DNA from: Pigmentiphaga sp. H8
GTDB lineage: Bacteria; Pseudomonadota; Gammaproteobacteria; Burkholderiales; Burkholderiaceae_B
DNA: 64,000 nt
NCBI RefSeq assembly: GCF_003854895.1
Contig: NZ_CP033966.1
Location: forward strand, 4,774,001-4,838,000
Direction of reading: 5' to 3'
Positions 52,530 through 61,272 of the stretch are shown one piece after another. The translations under genes were made by a program, and so were the position numbers. The notes beneath the pieces were generated by a model. The model ran no database searches, was not told where the DNA came from, and saw only the letters and a program-made list of their open reading frames with translations. Numbering within the stretch: the first letter of the stretch is position 1; each line of letters begins with the position of its first letter.

Positions 52530-54035
52530 ATGTCTCTCGCTCGCGCCAAGTCCTTTGCTTCCTCGTTCCCCCGCCCCGGCCTGCTCGGCCTGGGCCTGGC
52601 CCCACTGCTGCTGATTGCCGGCTGCAGCCTGCAGCCGCCCGCGCCGTCCGTGCCGCTGGCCACGCCGACCGGCTGGCAAGCCCCGCTGCCCCTCGCCGCC
52701 GGCCCCTCCCTGCCGCACCACTCCAGCCAACAGCGTCTGCTGGAATGGTGGCAACAAGCCGGCGATCCGGCACTTCCCGGGCTGATCGAAGCCGCACAGG
52801 CGGCCAGCCCGACCGTGGGCACCGCGCGCTCGCGCTTTCTCCAGGCCCGCGCCACCCGCGTCTCGTCCGGCGCCGCCCTGGGGCCCACGCTCGACGCCAC
52901 CGCCCAGACCAGCCGCGGGTTCTCCCAGATCGCGGGCGGCGTCGCCACGCAGAACCAGGCCGGCCTGCAGGCCTCGTGGGAAATCGACCTGTTCGGCGCC
53001 AACGCCGCCACGCGCGACGCCGCGCAGGCTCGCCTGGAGGGCGCGCAGGCCCAGTGGCACGACGCGCGCATCTCGGTCGCCGCCGAAGTGGCCAACGAGT
53101 TGAACAACTTTCGCAGCTGCCGCCGCGAACTCGCCATCCAGGAATCGGACGCGGCCTCGCGCGCGGAAAGCTCGCGCCTGACCGATCTCGCCATGCGCGC
53201 GGGCTTCCAGTCCACCGCCAACGCCGCGCTGGCGCGCGCCAGCAGCGCCGAAGCCGCCGCCCGCGCCCGCCAGCAGCGCGCCTTGTGCGACATCAGCGTC
53301 AAGGCACTGGTGGCCCTAACCGCGCTGGACGAACCCGCGCTGCGAGCCCGGTTGGCCACGCCGGCGCAGCCTGCGTCCGACGCCCTGTTCGCCATCGACC
53401 ACCTGCCCGCCGCCGTGCTATCGCAGCGCCCCGACCTGTTCAACGCCGACCGCAACGTGGCGGCGGCCAGCGCCGAGGTCGGCAGCGCCCAAGCCAAACG
53501 CTACCCACGCCTGACCCTGGCCGGCAGCGTGGGCGCGGCCTCGTTCAGGGCACGCGGCACGAACGTCGACGTCTCGACCTGGTCCATCGGCCCGCTGTCG
53601 GTCACGCTCCCGCTGTTCGACGGCGGCCGGCGCCGCGCCGACATCAATGCCGCCCAGGCCCGCTACGACGAAGCCGTCACCCAGTACCGGGCCACGGCCC
53701 GGCAAGCCGTGCGCGAAGTGGAGGAAGCCCTGGTCAACCTGGAAAGCACGGCCGCGCGCACCACCGACGCGCGCGCCGCGGTCGAGGGATACCAGGCTTC
53801 GTTCGAAGCCACCGAGCAGCGCTATCGCGGCGGTCTGGCCAGCCTGCTGGAGCTGGAGGAGTCGCGGCGCATGCTGCTGACGGCCCGCACCACCCAGTCC
53901 GCCCTGGAGCGCGAACGCATGGCGGCCTGGATCGCGCTGTACCGCGCGGCGGGCGGCGGCTGGCGCCAGGATGCGCCCTTGCCGCCGGACACGCCGCCCG
54001 CGGCATCCACCGCGCCGGCCACCCATCCCTCCTGA
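52530..54035 (+). CDS. RND efflux outer-membrane lipoprotein (NodT/OprM family)
   Basis: A 501-residue outer-membrane factor. The lipoprotein signal ends LLLIAGCS with lipidated C32. Two repeated OEP domains follow, with long helical regions (VEEALVNLESTAARTTDARA, seen near the C-terminus) forming the TolC-type tunnel. The C-terminal tail is Pro/Ala-rich. It is the first gene of the operon with the adaptor and permease, behind the palindrome at 52410. Confidence 0.92.
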   Translation: MSLARAKSFASSFPRPGLLGLGLAPLLLIAGCSLQPPAPSVPLATPTGWQAPLPLAAGPSLPHHSSQQRLLEWWQQAGDPALPGLIEAAQAASPTVGTARSRFLQARATRVSSGAALGPTLDATAQTSRGFSQIAGGVATQNQAGLQASWEIDLFGANAATRDAAQARLEGAQAQWHDARISVAAEVANELNNFRSCRRELAIQESDAASRAESSRLTDLAMRAGFQSTANAALARASSAEAAARARQQRALCDISVKALVALTALDEPALRARLATPAQPASDALFAIDHLPAAVLSQRPDLFNADRNVAAASAEVGSAQAKRYPRLTLAGSVGAASFRARGTNVDVSTWSIGPLSVTLPLFDGGRRRADINAAQARYDEAVTQYRATARQAVREVEEALVNLESTAARTTDARAAVEGYQASFEATEQRYRGGLASLLELEESRRMLLTARTTQSALERERMAAWIALYRAAGGGWRQDAPLPPDTPPAASTAPATHPS

Positions 54036-54096
54036 CGGAACCTCTCACGAAACGCGTCGCCGCGGGGTCTCCCCAGGCCCCGGCCCCATCCCAACC

Positions 54097-55248
54097 ATGA
54101 TCCCGTCCATGCCGCTACGCCCTCTCATCGCCGCCGCCGTGCTCGGCGCCATCCTGGCCGGTGCCGTCCTCGCCCCCGCCCTGCGCGCCGCCGATACCGA
54201 CGCCCCTGCGGCCGTCCGGCCGGCCCTGACCGTCACCGTCGCCCAACCGCGGATGCAATCCCTGCGCGTCGCGCTCCAGGCCAACGGCAACATCATGGCC
54301 TGGCAGGAAGCCAGCCTGGGCGCCGAGATCGGCGGCCTGCGCCTGCAGGACGTCCTGGTCAACGTAGGCGATACCGTCAAGGCCGGCCAGGTACTGGCCA
54401 CCTTCGCCCAGGAAACCGTGCGCGCGGACATCGCCCAGGCCCGTGCCGCGCTGGCCGAGGCCGAAGCCAGCGCCGCCGAGGCACGCGCCAATGCCGAGCG
54501 CGCCCAGTCCCTGAAGGCCTCCGGCGCGCTGAGCGAATCGCAAATCAACCAGTACGTGACCGGCGGCCAGACCGCCCAGGCGCGCGTGGAGTCCGCCCGC
54601 GCCAGCCTGGCCGCGCAGGAACTGCGCCTGAAATTCACCCAGGTCCGCGCCCCCGACAGCGGCGTCATCTCGTCGCGCACCGCCACGGTGGGCGCGGTCG
54701 TGAGCGCCGGCACCGAACTCTTCCGCATGATCCGCAAGGGCCGCCTGGAATGGCGCGGCGAAGTCACCTCCGCCGAGGTCGGCCGCGTGCGCGTGGGCGA
54801 TCCCGTCACCGTCGTCGCGGCCAGCGGCGAGCGCCTGCGGGGCAAGGTCCGCACCGTCGGCCCCACCGTCGATCCGCAGACGCGCAACACCCTGGTCTAC
54901 GTCGACCTGCCCGGGGCCGACGCGCCGGACTCCTCGGCCAAGGCCGGCATGTTCGCACGCGGGGAGTTCGAACTGGGCGCGGCGCAGGGCCTGACCGTGC
55001 CACAGCAGGCCGTCGTCATGCGCGAAGCCTTCAATTACGTTTTCGTCGTGGGGGCGGACAACCGGGTGGCCCAGCGCAAGATCCAGGCCGGCCGGCGCGA
55101 CGGCGACCGCGTCGAGGTCCTGGACGGCCTCGCGCCCACCGACCGCGTTGCCGTGCGCGGCGCCGGCTTCCTGACCGACGGCGACCTGGTACGCGTGGTC
55201 GACACGCCCGCTCCCGCGGCCACCCCCGCCACCGCCGTGACGCGCTGA
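54097..55248 (+). CDS. RND efflux periplasmic adaptor (membrane-fusion protein)
   Basis: A 383-residue MFP. A signal sequence is followed by a barrel-sandwich lipoyl-like half (GGLRLQDVLVNVGDTVKAGQ), an alanine-rich coiled-coil hairpin (about residues 115-175), the returning half and a beta-barrel. ATG 54097 or 54109 may be used. It links the permease at 55260 with the outer-membrane protein at 52530. Confidence 0.92.
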   Translation: MIPSMPLRPLIAAAVLGAILAGAVLAPALRAADTDAPAAVRPALTVTVAQPRMQSLRVALQANGNIMAWQEASLGAEIGGLRLQDVLVNVGDTVKAGQVLATFAQETVRADIAQARAALAEAEASAAEARANAERAQSLKASGALSESQINQYVTGGQTAQARVESARASLAAQELRLKFTQVRAPDSGVISSRTATVGAVVSAGTELFRMIRKGRLEWRGEVTSAEVGRVRVGDPVTVVAASGERLRGKVRTVGPTVDPQTRNTLVYVDLPGADAPDSSAKAGMFARGEFELGAAQGLTVPQQAVVMREAFNYVFVVGADNRVAQRKIQAGRRDGDRVEVLDGLAPTDRVAVRGAGFLTDGDLVRVVDTPAPAATPATAVTR

Positions 55249-55259
55249 GAGCCCACGCG

Positions 55260-58200
55260 ATGAACGTCTCGACCTGGTCCATACGCAACCCCATTCCGTC
55301 GGTCATGCTGTTCGTGCTGCTGACCTTCGCCGGCCTGCTGTCGTTCAGCGCCATGAAGGTGCAGAACTTCCCCGACATCGACCTGCCCATGGTGCAGGTC
55401 ACGGCCGCGCTGCCCGGGGCCTCGCCCGGCCAGCTGGAGAACGACGTCGCGCGCAAGCTGGAGAACTCCATCGCCACCTTGCAGGGCCTCAAGCACGTCT
55501 ACACCAAGATCCAGGACGGCAGCGTCAGCCTGACCGCCGAATTCGAACTCGAGAAGCCCCTACAGGAAGCGGTGGACGACGTCCGCTCTGCCGTGTCCCG
55601 CGTGCGCGCCGACATGCCCGCCGACCTGCGCGACCCCATCATCAACAAGGTCGACCTGGCCGGCCAACCCGTGCTGGCCTTCACCGTACGCGCCAGCAGC
55701 ATGGACGACGAGGCCCTGTCCTGGCTGGTCGACAACGACGTCGCCCGCAAGCTGCTGAACGTGCCCGGCGTGGGCGCGGTCAACCGCGTGGGCGGCGTGA
55801 CCCGCGAGATACGCATCGCGCTCGACCCCCAGCGCCTGCAGGCCCTGGGCGCTTCCGCCGCCGACATCTCGCGCCAGCTGCGCCAGGTGCAGCGCGAAAG
55901 CTCCGGCGGCCGCACCGACATCGGCGACTCCGAACAGCCCGTGCGCACCCTGGCCACCGTGGGCACCGCCGAAGAACTCGCCAACCTGCGGCTGGTCCTG
56001 AGCGACGGCCGGCCCATCCGGCTGTCCGACGTCGCCACCGTGACCGACACCATCGCCGAACGCCGCTCCGCCGCCCTGCTCGACGGCCAGCCCGTCGTCG
56101 GCTTCGAGGTGGCCCGCAGCCGCGGCGCCAGCGAACTCGACGTGGCCGCGGGCGTCCAGCGCGCGCTGGACGAACTCAAGGCCCAGCACGCCGACCTGCA
56201 GATCACCGAATCCTTCAACTTCGTCACCCCGGTCCAGGAAGAGTACGACGGCTCCATGCGCCTGCTCTACGAAGGCGCGCTACTGGCGGTGCTGGTGGTG
56301 TGGCTGTTCCTGCGCGACTGGCGCGCCACGCTGATCTCCGCCGTCGCGCTGCCGCTGTCGGTCATCCCCGCCTTCGCCGGCATGTACTTCCTGGGATTCT
56401 CGATCAACGTCATCACCCTGCTGGCCCTGTCGCTGGTCATCGGCATCCTGGTCGACGACGCCATCGTCGAGGTCGAGAACATCGTGCGCCACCTGCGCAT
56501 GGGCAAGAGCCCCTACCAGGCCGCCATGGAAGCCGCCGACGAAATCGGACTGGCCGTCGTCGCCACCACCTTCACCCTGATCGCCGTCTTCCTGCCCACC
56601 GCCTTCATGAGCGGCGTCGCCGGACGCTTTTTCAAGCAGTTCGGCTGGACCGCCTCGCTGGCCGTGTTCGCCTCGCTCATCGTCGCGCGCGTGCTTACGC
56701 CCATGATGGCCGCCTACCTGCTCAAGCCCATCGTGCACGCGGGCAAGGAACCGCGCTGGCTGCAAACCTACATGCGCTGGGTCGCCGCCTGCCTGCGCCA
56801 CCGCTGGCTGACCGTGCTCGGCGCCGCCGTGTTCTTCATCCTGTCGATCGGCATGATCCCCCTGCTGCCCGCCGGCTTCATGCCCGCCGACGACAACTCC
56901 CAGACCCAGGTCGTGGTCGAACTGCCACCCGGCTCCACCCTGGCCCAGACCCTGGACACCGCCGAACTCGTGCGCCTGCGGCTGGCCAAGGTGCCGCACG
57001 TGCGCAGCGTCTACACCACCATCGGCGGCGGCACCGCCGGCGGCGACCCCTTCGCCATGGCCGGCGCGGCCGAGGTCCGCAAGGCCACCCTGACCATCCA
57101 GCTCGACCCGCGCGACGACCGGCCCAAGAAACAAGGCATCGAAGAAGACATGCGCGCCGCCCTGGACGAGATCCCCGGCATGCGCAGCCGCGTCGGCCTG
57201 GGCGGGTCCAACAACAAATACGTGCTCGTGCTGACCGGCGACGACCCCGACGCGCTGAACCAGGTTGCCCTGGCCGTCTCCAAGGAACTGCGCACCATCC
57301 CGGGCCTGGGCAACATCTCGTCCACCGCCAGCCTTATCCGCCCCGAGATCGCCGTGCGCCCCGACTTCGCCCGCGCCGCCGACCTGGGCGTCACCAGCAG
57401 CGCCATCGCCGACACCCTGCGCATCGCCACCGTCGGCGACTACGACATCTCGCTGCCCAAGCTCAACCTGTCACAGCGCCAGGTCCCCATCGTCGTACGC
57501 CTGGACGAAGCCGCGCGCGAAAACCTCTCTCTGCTCGGCCGCCTGTCCGTGCCCGGCACCCGCGGCCCCGTCCTGCTCGAACAGGTCGCCACCCTGGACT
57601 TCTCGGCCGGACCATCCGTCATCGACCGTTACGACCGCTCGCGCAACATCAACTTCGAGATCGAACTGGCCGGCATGGACCTGGGCGAAGTCGCCCAGCG
57701 CGTGGCCGACCTGCCCACCATCAAGAACCTGCCGCCCGGCGTGCGCCAGGCCACCGTGGGCGACGCCGAAGTCATGGGCGAACTGTTCCAGAGCTTCGGC
57801 CTGGCCATGCTGACCGGCGTACTGTGCATCTACGTCGTGCTGGTGCTGCTGTTCAAACACTTCCTGCACCCCGTCACCATCCTGGCCGCCCTGCCCCTGT
57901 CATTGGGAGGCGCCTTCGTCGGCCTGCTCATCGCGCACAAGAGCTTCTCCATGCCCTCGCTGATCGGCCTGGTCATGCTGATGGGCATCGCCACCAAGAA
58001 CTCCATCCTGCTCGTCGAATACGCCATCCTGGCGCGGCGGGGACACCCCGCCACCGACGTGCGGCCGGCGGTGCCGGGCATGAGCCGCTGGGATGCGCTG
58101 GTCGATGCCTGCCACAAGCGGGCCCGGCCCATCATCATGACCACCATGGCGATGGGCGCCGGGATGCTGCCGATCGCGATCGGCTACGGAGCCGCCGACC

Positions 58201-58361
58201 CGAGCTTCCGGTCGCCGATGGCGATCGCGGTGCTGGGAGGGCTGATCACGTCGACGTTTCTGAGTTTGCTGGTGATACCGGTGGTGTTCTTGTTTGTGGA
58301 TGATTTTGGGCAGTGGGTGATGCGGTTGTTCAGGCGGGGGCAGACCGATGCTGCGCGGTGA
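55260..58361 (+). CDS. RND efflux permease (AcrB/MdtB-like)
   Basis: A 1033-residue proton-driven inner-membrane transporter of the HAE1 type. Proton-relay aspartates at about residues 398-399 (GILVDDAIVEVENI) and a lysine near 913 (GIATKNSILLVEY) are present, so it looks functional. Twelve membrane segments and two large periplasmic loops fit the family. The start ATG lies 11 bp after the adaptor stop. A decayed copy of its last ~165 bp is found at 60047-60237. Confidence 0.94.
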   Translation: MNVSTWSIRNPIPSVMLFVLLTFAGLLSFSAMKVQNFPDIDLPMVQVTAALPGASPGQLENDVARKLENSIATLQGLKHVYTKIQDGSVSLTAEFELEKPLQEAVDDVRSAVSRVRADMPADLRDPIINKVDLAGQPVLAFTVRASSMDDEALSWLVDNDVARKLLNVPGVGAVNRVGGVTREIRIALDPQRLQALGASAADISRQLRQVQRESSGGRTDIGDSEQPVRTLATVGTAEELANLRLVLSDGRPIRLSDVATVTDTIAERRSAALLDGQPVVGFEVARSRGASELDVAAGVQRALDELKAQHADLQITESFNFVTPVQEEYDGSMRLLYEGALLAVLVVWLFLRDWRATLISAVALPLSVIPAFAGMYFLGFSINVITLLALSLVIGILVDDAIVEVENIVRHLRMGKSPYQAAMEAADEIGLAVVATTFTLIAVFLPTAFMSGVAGRFFKQFGWTASLAVFASLIVARVLTPMMAAYLLKPIVHAGKEPRWLQTYMRWVAACLRHRWLTVLGAAVFFILSIGMIPLLPAGFMPADDNSQTQVVVELPPGSTLAQTLDTAELVRLRLAKVPHVRSVYTTIGGGTAGGDPFAMAGAAEVRKATLTIQLDPRDDRPKKQGIEEDMRAALDEIPGMRSRVGLGGSNNKYVLVLTGDDPDALNQVALAVSKELRTIPGLGNISSTASLIRPEIAVRPDFARAADLGVTSSAIADTLRIATVGDYDISLPKLNLSQRQVPIVVRLDEAARENLSLLGRLSVPGTRGPVLLEQVATLDFSAGPSVIDRYDRSRNINFEIELAGMDLGEVAQRVADLPTIKNLPPGVRQATVGDAEVMGELFQSFGLAMLTGVLCIYVVLVLLFKHFLHPVTILAALPLSLGGAFVGLLIAHKSFSMPSLIGLVMLMGIATKNSILLVEYAILARRGHPATDVRPAVPGMSRWDALVDACHKRARPIIMTTMAMGAGMLPIAIGYGAADPSFRSPMAIAVLGGLITSTFLSLLVIPVVFLFVDDFGQWVMRLFRRGQTDAAR

Positions 58362-58813
58362 GAAGCGCAACAGGGCGTGCCTGGGATGTTTCTGATCCAT
58401 AGTCGCACTCAGTGTGTCGGAAGCAATCCGCCAGCAGCTCTGGGCAACCCACGAGAGCCTCACTTATGACCTGCCCTCATGGTGAAACCAACCATGCGGA
58501 AAACATTAGGACCAACTAGATCTCGTTATGAAATTTTGTCCTCGCCAGTAAAAACCCCTACCCTCAATGATAGCCACGCGACCAAGAACAGCACACACGA
58601 CGCCCTGCTAAACGACAAGAAACTCGATATTTTTATTCTTCGCCCAATACTAACGGGAACAGGGAGATGCAGACCAAAAAATCACATTTTCACTGGCAAT
58701 TGGACTGTATTATTCAAGCCAATCAGAAACCTGCACGAATTCGCACAGACTCCAGATGGTGAAATCAATATGATAGGCGGCAATTCCCTCTGCATATAAT
58801 TTCTCTTTTTCCT
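58362..58813. other. Gene-poor stretch entering a lower-GC region
   Basis: About 450 bp after the RND permease with no ORF I can support. Base composition turns visibly AT-richer from about 58490, marking the left side of the patch that runs to about 61260. Short ORFs on both strands lack convincing ribosome sites or family likeness. Confidence 0.5.
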
Positions 58814-59215
58814 CTACAACCCGCGAGACATCACGTTCCAAAGCCATGCGACAGGAACGACAAGGGGTAGAACCACACTCAGGAAAAGAGGGGGCCCGCC
58901 AATTAAGAGCGCTCCACTCCCAGCCACCCCCCCAAAAGCGATCACTACCCACATTTTTCTTGCGGAAACTCTATCCGAAAATTTTATTTTTTTAATGACT
59001 CCCTTCCAGAGTTCGCCTATAGCCACTACACCGGCTCCATAACAAACGATCACGTAGAGCAACTGGCCATCTACTCTCGCCCCCTCCCTCCAGCCCTCTA
59101 TCAAAGCCCATACGGTCAAAACAAAAACAACTAAAACTCCTCCGAGAAAAACCGTAGCGGGCACGAGCGCAAGTATCGACAACGAGCCGAACAGAAAATC
59201 TCGATTTACTTTCAC
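58814..59215 (-). CDS. Small multi-pass membrane protein (possible immunity protein)
   Basis: A 133-residue protein starting at GTG 59215 with AGGTG upstream. Three or four hydrophobic segments are visible (ILALVPATVFLGGVLVVFVLTVWAL, split here from the rest; LLYVIVCYGAGVVAIG; VVIAFGGVAGSGALLIG; FLSVVLPLVVPVAWLW). It begins 21 bp after the decayed toxin tail on the same strand, the usual spot for a contact-dependent-inhibition immunity gene. No family recognised. Confidence 0.6.
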   Translation of the reverse strand: MKVNRDFLFGSLSILALVPATVFLGGVLVVFVLTVWALIEGWREGARVDGQLLYVIVCYGAGVVAIGELWKGVIKKIKFSDRVSARKMWVVIAFGGVAGSGALLIGGPPLFLSVVLPLVVPVAWLWNVMSRGL

Positions 59216-59236
59216 ACTACACCTATTACTCTCAAT

Positions 59237-60053
59237 TTATTTGCATGTACCTGTGCACCAAGCAGGTCCCCACGTTTGACCAATGGGGCCAATGATACGA
59301 TTCACTGCCTTGCCGAAATAACTAGTATTGCCAGCCGGAGTTGCGGTGAAAGCAGAGGAGGGGAGACCGTACTTATCGAAAACTTCCCAATGAAATTTAG
59401 TAATACATTCCGCAGTGGGAAAAACAGCATGACTGGCATTATTCGGCAGCAACGCCGCATAGGACCTTGCAAGATCCAATCTAATCCCATCTTTAACACC
59501 AGATGTCAACTCCACGCCTGAAAGGGCTGCCCTGAAATGAAGGTTTCCCTGCGCTACCTTACCCCACGCTCCCTCTTCTGCCGCCACAGAATATGCTTTA
59601 CATGCGTAAGAATCCCCCTGACCATACGCCTCGCCGTAGTAGCTTAAATAATCACCTTGTTAAGAAATCCCTTTTCTTTAGACGTAGTCCAACACCCCTC
59701 ATGGCTGCATTTGTTGTATAGATAACCCATAACCGCAGACATAGCACCATTGGCGAATTGTCCGCCACCGATAACAGAGACCGTTCCGCCAACTGCCACG
59801 GTCATGGCGAATCGCTCATAGTCCTCCCAGCCCTTTGCATTGACCGTCATCAGCTTGCCGGCCACGGCAGAGGCGGCACCGCGCAGGCAACCACCTCCCT
59901 GCAATTCGCCACTAGCACATCCCACGGCCGCATGGCCCGCATAGATCAGGTTCCCCTGGAGGCCTCCCGCCAGGGTCATAGTCGAACTCGTCGGCTGGCC
60001 CAGGATGTCATAGACAGAGCTACGATGCGTGCTGTTGCCGGTCTGTGCCGATC
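59237..60053 (-). pseudogene. Truncated, frameshifted tail of a hemagglutinin/CdiA-type toxin
   Basis: The upstream part (59644-60053) reads TLAGGLQGNLIYAGHAAVG and QFANGAMSAVMGYLYN, the C-terminal pretoxin region of filamentous hemagglutinin/CdiA proteins. It stops at 59644. The downstream frame (59237-59659) continues with GDYLSYYGEAYG and SVAAEEGAWG and ends WCTGTCK. One missing base in AACAAGGTG near 59655 would join FLNK to GDYLSYY, so a single frameshift split one protein. The 5' end is lost at an in-frame stop at 60052-60054. Confidence 0.65.
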
Positions 60054-60237
60054 ACAGTCAGCCCGGGCCGGGACCCGAGCTTCCGGGCGCGATGGCGTTT
60101 ACGGTACTGGGCGGATCAATCACATCGACGCTCTCGAGTTCACTAATGACACCGGTGGTGTTCTTGTTTGTGGATGACTCAGGGCAGTGGGGGTACGGTT
60201 GTTCAGGCGGGGGGCAAGCCGATACGCGCGGTCAGCG
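60047..60237 (+). pseudogene. Decayed duplicate of the RND permease 3' end
   Basis: This segment resembles 58180-58366. Shared stretches include GACCCGAGCTTCCGG, ATACCGGTGGTGTTCTTG (ACACCGG here) and TGTTCAGGCGGGG. A translated frame reads SSLMTPVVFLFVDDSGQW against the permease's SLLVIPVVFLFVDDFGQW. Frameshifts and substitutions show it is not functional. It abuts the truncated toxin tail exactly. Confidence 0.75.
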
Positions 60238-60351
60238 GGGACGAAGCAGCCAATACGTCTAAAGGCTAACAACTGCCATGGTGGAAAACTTACGTATTTT
60301 CAATCAGCCTTGGCCGAGCCCTATATTGACGAGAAAAGGCATCACCATCAA

Positions 60352-60693
60352 TCAATCTTCCCTTACCAAGTTAAACTCCAACACCTCCAAAGGAGTGCAT
60401 AGAGATTTTCCGTCTAGGCGAAAAACTTTCAGTTCTAGTGGATAGAAATCCACCTCGTCAATCAGGACAGTCTGCACCATAACGTGATCATGGTCGACAG
60501 CGTCGCCCACGAATACAGAAGCCTCATGACCTTGCCGCTCGACAGCAACTTGATCCGGCCGGCATAGCCTCAAGCAATATCCATAGCCACTATTGCGTGC
60601 TAGCAGCTCCGCGACAACCTCGCCGGGCGCAGCGTCCTCCCCCGCCATAGCCGAGAGACAAGATTTGACTCTGCCCGGCTGAGCTTCCTCCAT
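60352..60693 (-). CDS. Hypothetical protein (113 aa)
   Basis: A small acidic soluble protein from ATG 60693. The C-terminal half (VDFYPLELKVFRLDGKSL) looks like an alpha/beta domain of the kind found in small immunity or unknown-function proteins, but I cannot name a family. It lies in the lower-GC patch next to toxin debris. AGGAT just before the ATG is a cramped ribosome site, so the start may differ. Confidence 0.5.
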   Translation of the reverse strand: MEEAQPGRVKSCLSAMAGEDAAPGEVVAELLARNSGYGYCLRLCRPDQVAVERQGHEASVFVGDAVDHDHVMVQTVLIDEVDFYPLELKVFRLDGKSLCTPLEVLEFNLVRED

Positions 60694-60803
60694 ATCCTAG
60701 AACATTTGAATCGATTCGATATGTATAGCTCTGTTTATCAATCGTTCCCTAAGCGTACGGAGCGTAGCGAATCGTGCTCAGCCTAGCTTCCATTTAACCG
60801 TTG

Positions 60804-61043
60804 TCACATCGAGCCCATCTCGACCAAATGACCCGAACGCTGAAATGCCGAGCGTTGTTGAAGACGGCGGAGACAAGAAAAAAGAAAATTCCGCCAGCGA
60901 CCCCAACCCTGCGAAACCAGACCCAAATCAACGAATATCAAGGCGAGCGCTCCCAAGCCCAACGCTGCGCTAATCAAGCGGATTTTTTGGTACAGGAGTC
61001 TTTCTGCACCAGAAAGATCATCCTTGAAGCGGAAACGCGACAT
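60804..61043 (-). CDS. Hypothetical small membrane protein (79 aa)
   Basis: From an internal ATG at 61043 the protein reads MSRFRFKDDLSGAERLLYQK, then one or two hydrophobic stretches (LISAALGLGALALIFVDLGL) and a basic tail. An ATG 48 bp upstream is an alternative. No family recognised; may be a chance ORF in the patch. Confidence 0.4.
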   Translation of the reverse strand: MSRFRFKDDLSGAERLLYQKIRLISAALGLGALALIFVDLGLVSQGWGRWRNFLFSCLRRLQQRSAFQRSGHLVEMGSM

Positions 61044-61272
61044 GGCACACCCTAAGAAATTCTCATCAGACAGGAAAGGCATATCCAGCACAGGGTCAGC
61101 AAGGGAGGGACGCTTGGTCCCTGAGCACGGAAACCGATAGCTCCGCCCCGATCATCAGCGACATCGTTTCGTCCCGAACTCCCCCTACAATTCCCGGATC
61201 GCGAGCAGCCCCTCGAATACTTCGAAGGTATGGCCGGCCCGCCAAAGAATCGAACCGATCTGCGGAAGAAAG

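Noticed and set aside
56300..58303. 667-codon plus-strand ORF inside the RND permease
   Set aside because: Arginine/proline-rich +1/+2 frame shadow of a clear AcrB-type gene.
58479..58799. 106-codon plus-strand ORF in the gap after the RND permease
   Set aside because: No ribosome site, no recognisable domain and composition like non-coding DNA.
58710..58952. 80-codon minus-strand ORF partly over the small membrane protein
   Set aside because: It overlaps the better-supported membrane gene out of frame and shows no family features or ribosome site.
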